Below are positions 1-6,007 of a stretch of 8,118 bases of DNA, piece after piece. Position 1 is the stretch's first letter. The number at the start of each line of letters is the position of its first letter. Under the pieces are notes generated by a model. That model had not been told where the DNA came from and searched no databases. It was given only the letters and a program-made list of their open reading frames with translations. The DNA lies in the NCBI GenBank assembly GCA_017469325.1, contig JAFUGO010000061.1, forward strand, positions 1 to 8,118. The letters run 5' to 3'. The translations under genes were made by a program, and so were the position numbers. This DNA is from Mogibacterium sp. Its GTDB lineage: Bacteria; Bacillota_A; Clostridia; Peptostreptococcales; Anaerovoracaceae.

Positions 1-14
1 CCGTCAGCCTCTCC

Positions 15-329
15 CTAGCAGAACCATTCCGATAGGTCTCCCGCGAACTCCTGAACGAATACCACGTTCTTAAGTCCGAGATCTCTTATCTTTTCCATCG
101 CGCGCATCATCACGCTCTTGTTACCTTCTACGGCAACAAAAAAACGGTCCGGTTCACGGGCTGCAAGTTCGCTGATGAACTTGCCCTTTCCGCATCCGAG
201 CTCTACATAAAGAGGAGCGCCGCCGGACCTTTCGTTCCATCTGCCGCGCATCCCGGCCGGATCGCTGATTATCAGATCCGCGTATGCTTCATATCTTGTT
301 TCCAGATTTCTGAGTTTTCTCTGCCTCAT
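15..329 (-). CDS. trmB: tRNA (guanine-N7-)-methyltransferase, N-terminal part, stopped by in-frame TAG and cut by the window edge
   Basis: TrmB uses S-adenosylmethionine to methylate N7 of G46 in the tRNA variable loop. The visible 104 residues carry the family's N-terminal half: the SAM-binding glycine motif ELGCGKGKF at residues 43-51 and the acidic residue of the next strand in FVAVEG (E68). The family is usually a little over 200 residues, so about half is missing. The reading frame meets TAG at 15-17, but the next codons in the same frame read G-E-A-D-G. That is what TrmB proteins have just before their conserved DPWPK segment, so the stop appears to interrupt a longer gene rather than end it. 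The start is the ATG at 329, with an AAGGA about 11 nt upstream. It is the last visible gene of the ecf operon, 65 bp after ecfT. The identity is secure; whether the gene is functional is not. Confidence 0.8.
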   Translation of the reverse strand: MRQRKLRNLETRYEAYADLIISDPAGMRGRWNERSGGAPLYVELGCGKGKFISELAAREPDRFFVAVEGNKSVMMRAMEKIRDLGLKNVVFVQEFAGDLSEWFC

Positions 330-394
330 TCTATGTTATTTCCTTTGAAGAAGCACGGATACGGAGCTCTCCCGTGTCCCTGCTCCTGAATTTC

Positions 395-1192
395 TTATAT
401 AAACCTCGATCCTATTATGACCGCGAGGAACAGCATTATCATCACCGCCGCAAGCGCATCCGCACGGGCAAACTTTATCTCGTTCATGCGCGTACGCCCG
501 CTGCCGCCGTGATAGCATCTGGCCTCCATAGCAAGAGCCAGGTCCTGCGCGATCCTGAACGAGCTCACAAACAGAGGCACCAATATAGGGATCAGGCTCT
601 TCGCGCGCTGGAACAGATTGCCGGACTCGAAGTCCGCGCCTCTCGCCTGCTGCGCCTTTATGATCTTATCGGTCTCCTCCATCAGGGTCGGTATGAACCT
701 GAGTGCGATGGTCATCATCAGGGCGATCTCATGGCTCGGCAGGCCGATCTTCGAGAACGGCGAAAAGAGCTTTTCAAGTCCGTCCGTAAGCTCTACCGGC
801 TTGGTCGTCAGCGTCATGATCGACGATCCTATTATGAGCAGCACCAGTCTTATTGCCATGAAGAAGGCTCTCGAGAGTCCTTCGTATGTTATCGTAAGGA
901 ACTTCCAGTGCCACAGCACCCTTCCGTCGACCATGAAAAGGTTGAGAAGGAAGGTGAACGCTATGATGAGGAACACCGCGGTGAGACCTCTGAATATGAA
1001 TTTGAGAGGCACCTTCGACATGGCGATCACGATAAACAGCGCCGCTCCCGCGATGATGAATCCCTTAAAGTTGTTAACAACAAACAGCTCTATCATGTAG
1101 AGCAGTGTCGCGATTATCTTAGTCCTGGCATCGAGTCTGTGGATCCACGAGTCGCCGGGATAATATTGTCCGAGGGTTATGTCTCTTATCAC
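395..1192 (-). CDS. ecfT: ECF transporter transmembrane component EcfT
   Basis: This is the membrane scaffold of an energy-coupling factor transporter, which couples ATP hydrolysis by EcfA1/EcfA2 to the toppling of a substrate-binding S component. The 265-residue length is normal for the family. Hydrophobic stretches lie around residues 26-60, 67-88, 110-128 and 245-262. The two cytosolic coupling-helix motifs are present: ARG at 183-185 (QQARGADF) and its partner at 224-226, which reads ARC rather than ARG within AMEARCYHGG. The start is GTG at 1192, which overlaps the TGA of ecfA2 by four bases (GTGA) and implies translational coupling. No S component gene is in view, so this is probably the shared group II module, and the transported vitamin or metal cannot be inferred. 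Confidence 0.93.
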   Translation of the reverse strand: MIRDITLGQYYPGDSWIHRLDARTKIIATLLYMIELFVVNNFKGFIIAGAALFIVIAMSKVPLKFIFRGLTAVFLIIAFTFLLNLFMVDGRVLWHWKFLTITYEGLSRAFFMAIRLVLLIIGSSIMTLTTKPVELTDGLEKLFSPFSKIGLPSHEIALMMTIALRFIPTLMEETDKIIKAQQARGADFESGNLFQRAKSLIPILVPLFVSSFRIAQDLALAMEARCYHGGSGRTRMNEIKFARADALAAVMIMLFLAVIIGSRFI

Positions 1193-2049
1193 CCGCGCGC
1201 TTCCTCCATATAACTTTTTATATCTTCCGCAGCCTCATCTATGCTGAGCGCATCGCTTCTGAACGCCGGCGCCCTGCTGCTGATGAGGTCACATATCTCC
1301 TTTGCCGGCGGAATGCCCAGATCCATTGCCGCAAGTTTATCTCTCTGCGAGAACACCTCTTCAGGCGTTCCCTCAAGAGCGATCTTTCCTTTGTTCATCA
1401 CCATGACCCTGTCCGAGAGCTCGGCCACATCACCCATATTGTGTGAGACGAATATGAGGATCATGTTCATCTCATCGTGGATGCGCCTGACCATGGACAG
1501 TATCTCTCTGTGAGCCGATGGATCGAGTCCGGCTGTCGGCTCATCGAGTATGAGTATCTCCGGGCCCATCGCAATCACGCCCGCGATAGCCGCGCGGCGC
1601 TTCATTCCTCCGGAGAGCTCGAATGGCGAGATGTCCTTCACCTCTTCATAGTCGAGGCCGACGAGCTCTATCGCGTACTTTACGCGCTCACCGATCTCCC
1701 CTTCGCTCATCCCCAGATTCTTAGGTCCGAACGCAACGTCCTTGCCGACCGTCTCTTCGAACAGCTGGTACTCCGGATACTGAAATACCAGGCCTACCTT
1801 GCGCCTTATATCAGTCATTTTAGCCTTGCCGTCCGTTATACACTGCCCGTCGATATATATCTCTCCGGACGACGGTTTTATAAGTCCGTTCAGATGCTGC
1901 AGCAAGGTGGACTTGCCGGATCCGGTGTGCCCAATGATGCCGAGGATCTCTCCGTCTTCGACATCAAAAGAGACGCCGTCAAGTGCGACGGATTCGCCCG
2001 GCATTCCGGGATTATACACATACTTTAGATTTCTTACTGAAATGGACAT
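1189..2049 (-). CDS. ecfA2: ECF transporter ATPase EcfA2
   Basis: This is one of the two ATP-binding subunits of the ECF module, expected at the cytoplasmic face of the membrane as a heterodimer with EcfA1. All ABC ATPase motifs are intact in the 286 residues: Walker A GHTGSGKST at 40-48, Q-loop Q90 in VFQYPEYQLF, signature LSGGMKR at 145-151, Walker B ILILDE at 165-170 with catalytic E170, and switch histidine H203. The GHTGSGKST form and the LSGGMKRRAAIAG signature fit EcfA2 rather than EcfA1. The C-terminal part (about 225-286) matches the EcfA extension that follows the ATPase core. It begins 34 bp after the ecfA1 stop with only a weak ribosome binding site, so it may depend on re-initiation. 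Its stop overlaps the ecfT start. Confidence 0.93.
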   Translation of the reverse strand: MSISVRNLKYVYNPGMPGESVALDGVSFDVEDGEILGIIGHTGSGKSTLLQHLNGLIKPSSGEIYIDGQCITDGKAKMTDIRRKVGLVFQYPEYQLFEETVGKDVAFGPKNLGMSEGEIGERVKYAIELVGLDYEEVKDISPFELSGGMKRRAAIAGVIAMGPEILILDEPTAGLDPSAHREILSMVRRIHDEMNMILIFVSHNMGDVAELSDRVMVMNKGKIALEGTPEEVFSQRDKLAAMDLGIPPAKEICDLISSRAPAFRSDALSIDEAAEDIKSYMEEARG

Positions 2050-2083
2050 TCTTGCTATCTGTAATGCTCATCCGTCGTCAGGC

Positions 2084-2914
2084 TCAGACCGCCGCAATGT
2101 AGTCTGCGATCGCTTCAGCGGATGTCAGCTCTTCGGGAAGATCCGCTTTGTCGCGTATCGCTATTGCAGGAGGCATCTCGAGCCCCGCTTTTTCTATCAT
2201 ATCTTTGTCGGCGAACAGCTCTTCAGGAGTCCTGTCGCACAGAACTTTTCCATTTTTGAGAACTATCACGCGGTCCGCCTGCTCGGCTTCGGTCATGAAG
2301 TGAGTTATGAGAATGCATGTAATGCCGTCAGCGTTCAGGTCCTTTATGATATCCATCACCCTGGCACGGCCCCTCGGATCGAGCATCGCCGTAGGCTCAT
2401 CGAACACTATGCAGTCCGGACGCATCGCGATCGCTCCCGCTATCGCGAGCCTCTGCTTCTGGCCTCCCGAAAGCATATGCGCGCCTTTGTTGCGGCGGCT
2501 CGTCATGCCCACGCGTTCGAGAGCGTCATCCACGCGCCTTCTTATCTCTGCCGGATCGAGCCCCAGATTCTCGGGACCGAAAGCGACATCGTCCTCTACG
2601 ATGGACGAGACTATCTGGTTGTCAGGATTCTGGAAGACCATTCCGACGCGGCTGCGGACATCCCATATGTGGTCTTCATCCGCAGTATCGAAGCCGTCTA
2701 CCGTAACGCTGCCCGATGTAGGCACGAGAAGCCCGTTGAGGCATCTTGCCATGGTGGACTTGCCGGAACCGTTCATTCCTACCACCGCGACAAAACTGCC
2801 CTTTTCGATATCAAAGCTAATACCGTCGAGGGCTTTTTTTCCCGGAACTTCCTTGCCGTTCTCATCTATCCTTGTAAAACTGAGTACAAGATCTTTTACT
2901 TCTATGAATTTCAC
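2084..2914 (-). CDS. ecfA1: ECF transporter ATPase EcfA1
   Basis: This is the second ATPase of the ECF module. Counted from the GTG at 2914 it has 276 residues, with Walker A GMNGSGKST at 46-54, Q-loop Q95 (VFQNPDNQIV), signature LSGGQKQR at 148-155, Walker B IVFDE ending at 173, and H205 as the switch histidine. The canonical LSGGQ form assigns it to EcfA1. The frame stays open upstream to a TTG at 2977, but those 21 extra codons (rich in Cys and Arg) have no family resemblance and would run through the terminator at 2954-2973, so I prefer the GTG. That GTG has no Shine-Dalgarno sequence and sits just after a strong extended -10, so it may be translated from a leaderless or near-leaderless mRNA. 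It is the first gene of ecfA1-ecfA2-ecfT-trmB. Confidence 0.92.
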   Translation of the reverse strand: MKFIEVKDLVLSFTRIDENGKEVPGKKALDGISFDIEKGSFVAVVGMNGSGKSTMARCLNGLLVPTSGSVTVDGFDTADEDHIWDVRSRVGMVFQNPDNQIVSSIVEDDVAFGPENLGLDPAEIRRRVDDALERVGMTSRRNKGAHMLSGGQKQRLAIAGAIAMRPDCIVFDEPTAMLDPRGRARVMDIIKDLNADGITCILITHFMTEAEQADRVIVLKNGKVLCDRTPEELFADKDMIEKAGLEMPPAIAIRDKADLPEELTSAEAIADYIAAV

Positions 2915-2920
2915 GTGTTG

Positions 2921-2929
2921 AGTATAGCA
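2921..2929 (-). promoter_or_regulatory. extended -10 promoter at the ecfA1 start
   Basis: Read on the minus strand the site is TGCTATACT, a TGn extension plus a -10 hexamer matching TATAAT at five of six positions. The best -35 candidate is TTGCCC with a 19-bp spacer (2946-2951), which is poor, but extended -10 promoters tolerate that. Transcription would begin six to seven bases downstream, essentially at the first base of the ecfA1 GTG codon (2914). Confidence 0.5.
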
Positions 2930-2953
2930 CAAACACTGCATATTTGGGCAACG

Positions 2954-2973
2954 AAAAAGCCGGCAAGCCGGCT
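2954..2973 (-). terminator. intrinsic terminator between the hip operon and ecfA1
   Basis: On the minus strand a perfect 7-bp inverted repeat, AGCCGGC / GCCGGCT, closes on two bases (or 6 bp around CTTG) and runs straight into five T. It could end transcripts of the hipB-hipA-cyclodeaminase-tautomerase operon. It also lies about 57 nt downstream of the promoter at 3017-3045, so it may end a very short RNA or act as an attenuator for the ecf operon. Confidence 0.75.
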
Positions 2974-3016
2974 CCAACGTAAGTGCTTTATATGTTAACC
3001 CTTTTGCTTCGTGCGT

Positions 3017-3045
3017 ATTCTACTACTGCGGTACATGTATGTCAA
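3017..3045 (-). promoter_or_regulatory. consensus sigma-70 type promoter upstream of ecfA1
   Basis: On the minus strand there is a perfect -35 TTGACA (3040-3045), a 17-bp spacer (3023-3039) and a -10 TAGAAT (3017-3022), with transcription expected to start near 3010. The hexamers and spacer length are identical to those of the hip promoter at 6008-6036. The spacer contains the 8-bp palindrome TACATGTA next to the -35, a possible regulator contact. The only things downstream before ecfA1 are a leader of roughly 40 nt and the terminator at 2954-2973. Confidence 0.72.
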
Positions 3046-3052
3046 CACTAAT

Positions 3053-3080
3053 TATTATGTTTTTTCACAAAAACATAATA
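3053..3080. repeat. AT-rich perfect inverted repeat, 12-bp arms
   Basis: The arms TATTATGTTTTT and AAAAACATAATA are perfectly complementary around the four bases TCAC. The element lies eight bases upstream of the -35 at 3040-3045 and about 50 bp beyond the tautomerase stop codon. No T-run follows it on either strand in the way an intrinsic terminator requires. A regulator-binding site or an upstream promoter element is more likely than a terminator, but neither is shown. Confidence 0.6.
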
Positions 3081-3127
3081 TAGTTCTTTGTGTTTTTCTA
3101 CAAACGCAGGCAGGGTTTTTGTGCAGC

Positions 3128-3349
3128 CTATTTGTTTTCGTATACTTCTCCGGCATACACCTTTGATGCGTCTACGGTATCATGGATCTTTTCGTTCCAC
3201 TCAGCTGGATCCACATCGTGGATAGCTACGGACAGATGGCTCCTCTGGCAGCCGAGTTCCTTCATCATCGTCTCGATCACAGCCTCTGCTACCTTCTTCT
3301 TTGTCTCGTCGTCTCTTCCTTTGAACATACTGATGTCTACATGTGGCAT
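3128..3349 (-). CDS. 4-oxalocrotonate tautomerase family protein
   Basis: A 73-residue protein of the small tautomerase superfamily, whose members use an N-terminal proline, exposed after removal of the initiator Met, as the catalytic base for keto-enol tautomerisation. The sequence starts M-P-H-V-D-I, giving that Pro at position 2, and shows the usual pattern of a first strand, a helix around residues 12-32 (DDETKKKVAEAVIETMMKEL) and the second strand HLSVAIHDV (38-46). It lacks the Arg-Arg pair of the classic xylH enzymes, so the substrate is open. A strong AAGGAGG (3357-3363) lies seven bases before the ATG, and the gap to the upstream cyclodeaminase-like gene is only 16 bp. It is the last gene of the hip operon. 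Oligomerisation as in the family is expected but not visible. Confidence 0.88.
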   Translation of the reverse strand: MPHVDISMFKGRDDETKKKVAEAVIETMMKELGCQRSHLSVAIHDVDPAEWNEKIHDTVDASKVYAGEVYENK

Positions 3350-3365
3350 GATGGTTCCTCCTTAT

Positions 3366-4346
3366 CTATTCCCACTTCAGGCCTATGCCTGCTTCAACAG
3401 CTTTGTCGTATACTTTCTGAGCGGTGTAAAGGTCCAGCGCTCCTATACCGACATTCTCGAACACGATGATCTCATCGTCCGACCCGCGCCCCGGGATATT
3501 GCCGAGTATATAGTCTCCGATGTCGCCGGTGAACTGATCTTTGCTCAGCGTTCCCTCATCAAGAGGTCTGAGGATGTCGCCGGACTCCGACAGCACCGCC
3601 TCTTCGGAATCGAAGTATATCTTTCCGCACTTGTCGAACACGGCAGGATCGAGTTCCTGCATATCATAAGTGTAGGCGCCGACCGCGCTTATGACTGCAC
3701 CCGCCTTGAAGTATTCAGCGCTGCAGACCGGAGTGCCGGATACTGTGACAAGAGTCACGAGATCGGCTCCGTCGACCGCCTCATTGGTATCCTCAACCGC
3801 AATGATCTCTGCGCCGTAATGGCCGAGCTCTTTCTTCGCTGATTCGACGAACGCTTTCGTCTTTTCAAAATTGCGGGCAGCGACTCTCACTTCTTTTAGC
3901 GACCTGCCTGACAGCATTGCCTCGAGCTGGCACATCGCCTGGCTGCCCGTTCCTATCATGGCCCCGACCGATGCGTCACTGCGTCCGAAAAGATCGAATG
4001 CCGCGCCGCTTGCCGCCGCCGTCCTGAGAGCCGTTATGTATGTGCCGTCCATCATGGCTTTTACGACTCCGGTCTCGCCATCGATCAGAAGGACCTGTCC
4101 GATGGATGCCGGAAGCCCCTTTGCCGGATTGCCCGGCATGATGTTCACGATCTTGAGGCCCGCCGCCTTCATCTCTTCGCTGTAGGCCGGCATGAACAAA
4201 AAGTTGCCGTCCTTACCGTTGATCACGGCGCGGAGCGGAACATCGAACTTGCCCTCGCTGAACGCCTTGTAGCATTCCTTGTCGGCCTCGATCGCGTCCC
4301 TCATCGAAAAGACCTTCCTGATTTCTTCCTTATTTAAAAGCAGCAT
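3366..4346 (-). CDS. ornithine cyclodeaminase / mu-crystallin family dehydrogenase-like protein
   Basis: A 326-residue member of the OCD/mu-crystallin family, NAD(P)-dependent enzymes that include ornithine cyclodeaminase, some alanine dehydrogenases, pyrroline-2-carboxylate reductases and siderophore-precursor synthases. The Rossmann motif GTGSQA is at 132-137. Likely substrate-binding residues are R39 (VPLRA), K65 (GLKIVN) and R108 (TALRTAAASG), and the acidic position is D232 in VGAYTYDMQELD. All core positions look intact, so an active enzyme is likely, but the reaction cannot be told from sequence alone. The start ATG at 4346 has GGAGGT five bases upstream, inside the hipA coding region, and the first 17 bp overlap the end of hipA. 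This placement implies coupled translation with the HipA kinase. The tautomerase gene follows 16 bp downstream. Confidence 0.9.
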   Translation of the reverse strand: MLLLNKEEIRKVFSMRDAIEADKECYKAFSEGKFDVPLRAVINGKDGNFLFMPAYSEEMKAAGLKIVNIMPGNPAKGLPASIGQVLLIDGETGVVKAMMDGTYITALRTAAASGAAFDLFGRSDASVGAMIGTGSQAMCQLEAMLSGRSLKEVRVAARNFEKTKAFVESAKKELGHYGAEIIAVEDTNEAVDGADLVTLVTVSGTPVCSAEYFKAGAVISAVGAYTYDMQELDPAVFDKCGKIYFDSEEAVLSESGDILRPLDEGTLSKDQFTGDIGDYILGNIPGRGSDDEIIVFENVGIGALDLYTAQKVYDKAVEAGIGLKWE

Positions 4347-5637
4347 TGCGCACCTCCATTATTTTTTCAGCCATACCTACGGCCTCATTGAATCCTTCTC
4401 CGCTCATCTCCCCGGCCGCTTCTTTGAGCGCTCCCTCGAGCCTTTCATGCATATCATCGAGCCTCGGCATGAACAGTTTTTTATTGAGCCCTATCTCACC
4501 GCAGGCATCCTCGAAGCATTTTCTGTCTATCTTTGCCCACTCTATCTCTCCGCCTATCGAGAAGGCCATCTCTTTGGAGTGGGTGTCATAGAGTATCGTG
4601 CTGATTATGTCATATGCCGGCGCCAGTCTGAACGACTTGAGGCTGCCGTCATATACTATCGAGAAGTTTTTGATGTGTCCGTCTGTGTTGCCTATGAGCC
4701 AGTGGAACACTATCATATCCCAGAGCCTGATCTGGTCTTCTATCGGTGCCGCGGAGCGTCGCTTCAGAAGGTCGAACATCTTCTTCATGTGCTGTTCGCC
4801 CGGTCTTTCGTATTTGCCCGAAGCCGGTATCCCCAGCGCCTGTCCGATGTCTTCCTGATGCAGTCTCAGTGGACACAGCTTTCCGTCGATGAGATCCTCG
4901 GCTCCTTCGAAGCTCCTGTCGTATCTTTCGGTCGCAAAGAGCACGTTCTCCGTAAGAGCCTCACCGCCGGCTCCGTCCCTTCCGGGTTCGAGCCTGGCTT
5001 CTACGATCTCGCTCCCCGGGATAACTATGCCCAGCATCGACGCCGTCTTCAAAGCGAGCTGCTCGTTCTGCACTATTTTATCATATCGTATGTGGCTCTG
5101 TTTCAGTATGTGTGTGCTCGGGGCGCTCCCCACAGGCAGGAACCACTTTCCTTCAGGATCTTTGTATGCCCCGACTTTGCCGGACGCACCCGTGAGCGAG
5201 AGATGAGCCTCGACCACGAGGTCAGCCGACCGCGTCGCTCCCTCCGCCGCAAGTTTATACATCATGTCCGGATCGAACGGCCTGTATGAAGGCTTTACGT
5301 TTTTGTAATTCTCGCCCTTTATCTGAACGGCTCCGAGGCATTCGGCGCCCAGCATCTCCAGTATCGACAGGTAATCGCCGTCGTCCGTGCGGTTCTGCTC
5401 TGCCACAGTCCGCCGCATGAAACCCTCCGGCAGGAGTCCTTCGAAGAATCTCCTCGTTGGCTCGGGTCCGTACGGTTCGGATGTCAGGGGCAGGCTCACC
5501 GAAATAGGGCGGGCGGTCTCGGATTCAAGATAATGCTCCGAGTACGCGAATGACGCATCATAATCCGTGCTGCCGCTTATGGTGCCCACTTCTCTTTGTC
5601 TGCCGTTTATTTCTATGGAAACATCAAGCTTTTTCAA
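4330..5637 (-). CDS. hipA: HipA-family serine/threonine kinase (toxin of a HipBA-like module)
   Basis: A full-length 435-residue HipA homologue (E. coli HipA has 440). HipA kinases phosphorylate translation-related targets, the glutamyl-tRNA synthetase in E. coli, and are neutralised by HipB. Visible features: the N-terminal subdomain with RRFFEGLLPEG (62-72); the loop LSLTGASGK (146-154), whose S147 aligns with the autophosphorylated Ser150 of E. coli although Q-E is replaced by S-G; THILK (175-179) with the ATP-binding lysine K179; TERYDR (236-241); the catalytic loop GNTDGHIKN (316-324) with D319 and N324; and AYD (341-343) with the metal-binding D343. The catalytic residues are intact. 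The start is TTG at 5637 with GGAGG eight bases upstream, an inefficient start that could keep the kinase scarce relative to HipB. The 3' end overlaps the cyclodeaminase-like gene by 17 bp. Confidence 0.93.
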   Translation of the reverse strand: MKKLDVSIEINGRQREVGTISGSTDYDASFAYSEHYLESETARPISVSLPLTSEPYGPEPTRRFFEGLLPEGFMRRTVAEQNRTDDGDYLSILEMLGAECLGAVQIKGENYKNVKPSYRPFDPDMMYKLAAEGATRSADLVVEAHLSLTGASGKVGAYKDPEGKWFLPVGSAPSTHILKQSHIRYDKIVQNEQLALKTASMLGIVIPGSEIVEARLEPGRDGAGGEALTENVLFATERYDRSFEGAEDLIDGKLCPLRLHQEDIGQALGIPASGKYERPGEQHMKKMFDLLKRRSAAPIEDQIRLWDMIVFHWLIGNTDGHIKNFSIVYDGSLKSFRLAPAYDIISTILYDTHSKEMAFSIGGEIEWAKIDRKCFEDACGEIGLNKKLFMPRLDDMHERLEGALKEAAGEMSGEGFNEAVGMAEKIMEVRNAAFK

Positions 5638-5658
5638 TTCTGTTTCCTCCGTTTTAAG

Positions 5659-5682
5659 GTCTGCCGGGCCCTGCCCGCAGAC
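5659..5682 (-). promoter_or_regulatory. intercistronic hairpin between hipB and hipA
   Basis: A GC-rich hairpin with outer stem GTCTGC/GCAGAC and inner stem GGG/CCC, one bulged base and a 5-nt loop. It begins one base after the hipB stop codon and ends eight bases before the hipA ribosome binding site. No T-run follows it, so it is not a terminator. It could stabilise the hipB message end, slow ribosomes or tune the hipB:hipA ratio. Confidence 0.55.
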
Positions 5683-5683
5683 T

Positions 5684-5902
5684 CTATTCGCCCCTGTTCA
5701 CAACAAAGATGTCCATCCCGAGCAGGCTTATGACGTCCATCATCTTGCCCGCCTGTATGGTCTCCTTGCCGTTTTCGAGTTCTGACAGAAAGCTGGCGCT
5801 TATGCCGGCATAGTCCGCAAGAAAGGCCTGAGTGTAGCCGAGCTCCTTGCGTCTTTCTCTTATCGCGCTGCCGAGGCTTTTCATATCCTGAATAGTCTTC
5901 AT
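5684..5902 (-). CDS. hipB: HipB-like XRE-family antitoxin and repressor
   Basis: A 72-residue protein with a single Cro/CI (XRE) helix-turn-helix, roughly residues 11-65, the recognition region being TQAFLADYAGISASFLSELE at 24-43. The tail LGMDIFVVNRGE resembles the HipB C-terminus, which forms a beta strand in the dimer. In characterised systems HipB binds and inhibits HipA and represses the shared promoter. Here it precedes hipA by 46 bp and is itself preceded by three palindromes, exactly the expected arrangement. The ATG at 5902 has AGAAGGA about 11 nt upstream. A second ATG at codon 7 has its AGGA only one base away, so I prefer the first. The stop codon is TAG. Confidence 0.9.
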   Translation of the reverse strand: MKTIQDMKSLGSAIRERRKELGYTQAFLADYAGISASFLSELENGKETIQAGKMMDVISLLGMDIFVVNRGE

Positions 5903-5935
5903 AATCTGACCGGTCCTTCTATCCCTTTCCGGTGA

Positions 5936-5955
5936 ATATAGCCGTTCGGCTATAT
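5936..5955. promoter_or_regulatory. putative HipB operator 1 (leader-proximal)
   Basis: A 20-bp inverted repeat with perfect 9-bp arms, ATATAGCCG and CGGCTATAT, around TT. It is the most symmetrical of the three copies and lies in the untranslated leader, 34 bp before the hipB start. The 16-bp core (5938-5953) recurs 39 and 78 bp upstream. HipB is the obvious candidate ligand by position; the motif differs from the TATCC-N8-GGATA operator known for E. coli HipB. Confidence 0.75.
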
Positions 5956-5976
5956 ATTTTGCTTATCAATTGATAT

Positions 5977-5992
5977 TTAGCCGTTCGGCTAT
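5977..5992. promoter_or_regulatory. putative HipB operator 2 (middle)
   Basis: Core TTAGCCGTTCGGCTAT, identical to operator 1 except at the first base. It starts exactly 39 bp from both neighbouring copies. It lies downstream of the predicted transcription start (near 6001), so bound protein would act as a roadblock or bridge to the other sites. The 23-bp spacer between it and operator 1 contains a separate palindrome, TATCAATTGATA (5964-5975). Confidence 0.75.
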
Positions 5993-6007
5993 GATCTTCT
6001 TGTTTAT

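Noticed and set aside
15..17. TAG recoded as an amino acid (for example pyrrolysine) in trmB
   Set aside because: hipB, the cyclodeaminase-like gene and the tautomerase all end at TAG at their natural family length, so TAG is an ordinary stop here, and a single codon gives no support for recoding.
374..1213. Plus-strand open frame of 279 codons across ecfT
   Set aside because: It is antisense to an intact ecfT, is rich in Arg, His and Tyr in a low-complexity way, and has no ribosome binding site or recognisable domain.
2915..2977. N-terminal extension of EcfA1 starting at TTG 2977
   Set aside because: It would place the coding sequence over an upstream terminator and the extended -10 site, has no ribosome binding site, and adds a Cys/Arg-rich stretch absent from EcfA proteins.
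1799..2998. Plus-strand open frame of 399 codons across ecfA2 and ecfA1
   Set aside because: It spans two well-supported ATPase genes on the opposite strand and shows no protein family features of its own.
2974..3010. Riboswitch controlling the ecf operon
   Set aside because: The leader before the terminator is only about 40 nt, and I could not match it to preQ1-I or another small riboswitch, nor find a clear alternative pairing. I kept it only as a possible attenuator.
4279..5289. Plus-strand open frame of 336 codons across hipA
   Set aside because: It mirrors the hipA coding frame in GC-rich codons; hipA has all catalytic motifs intact, so this one is a shadow.
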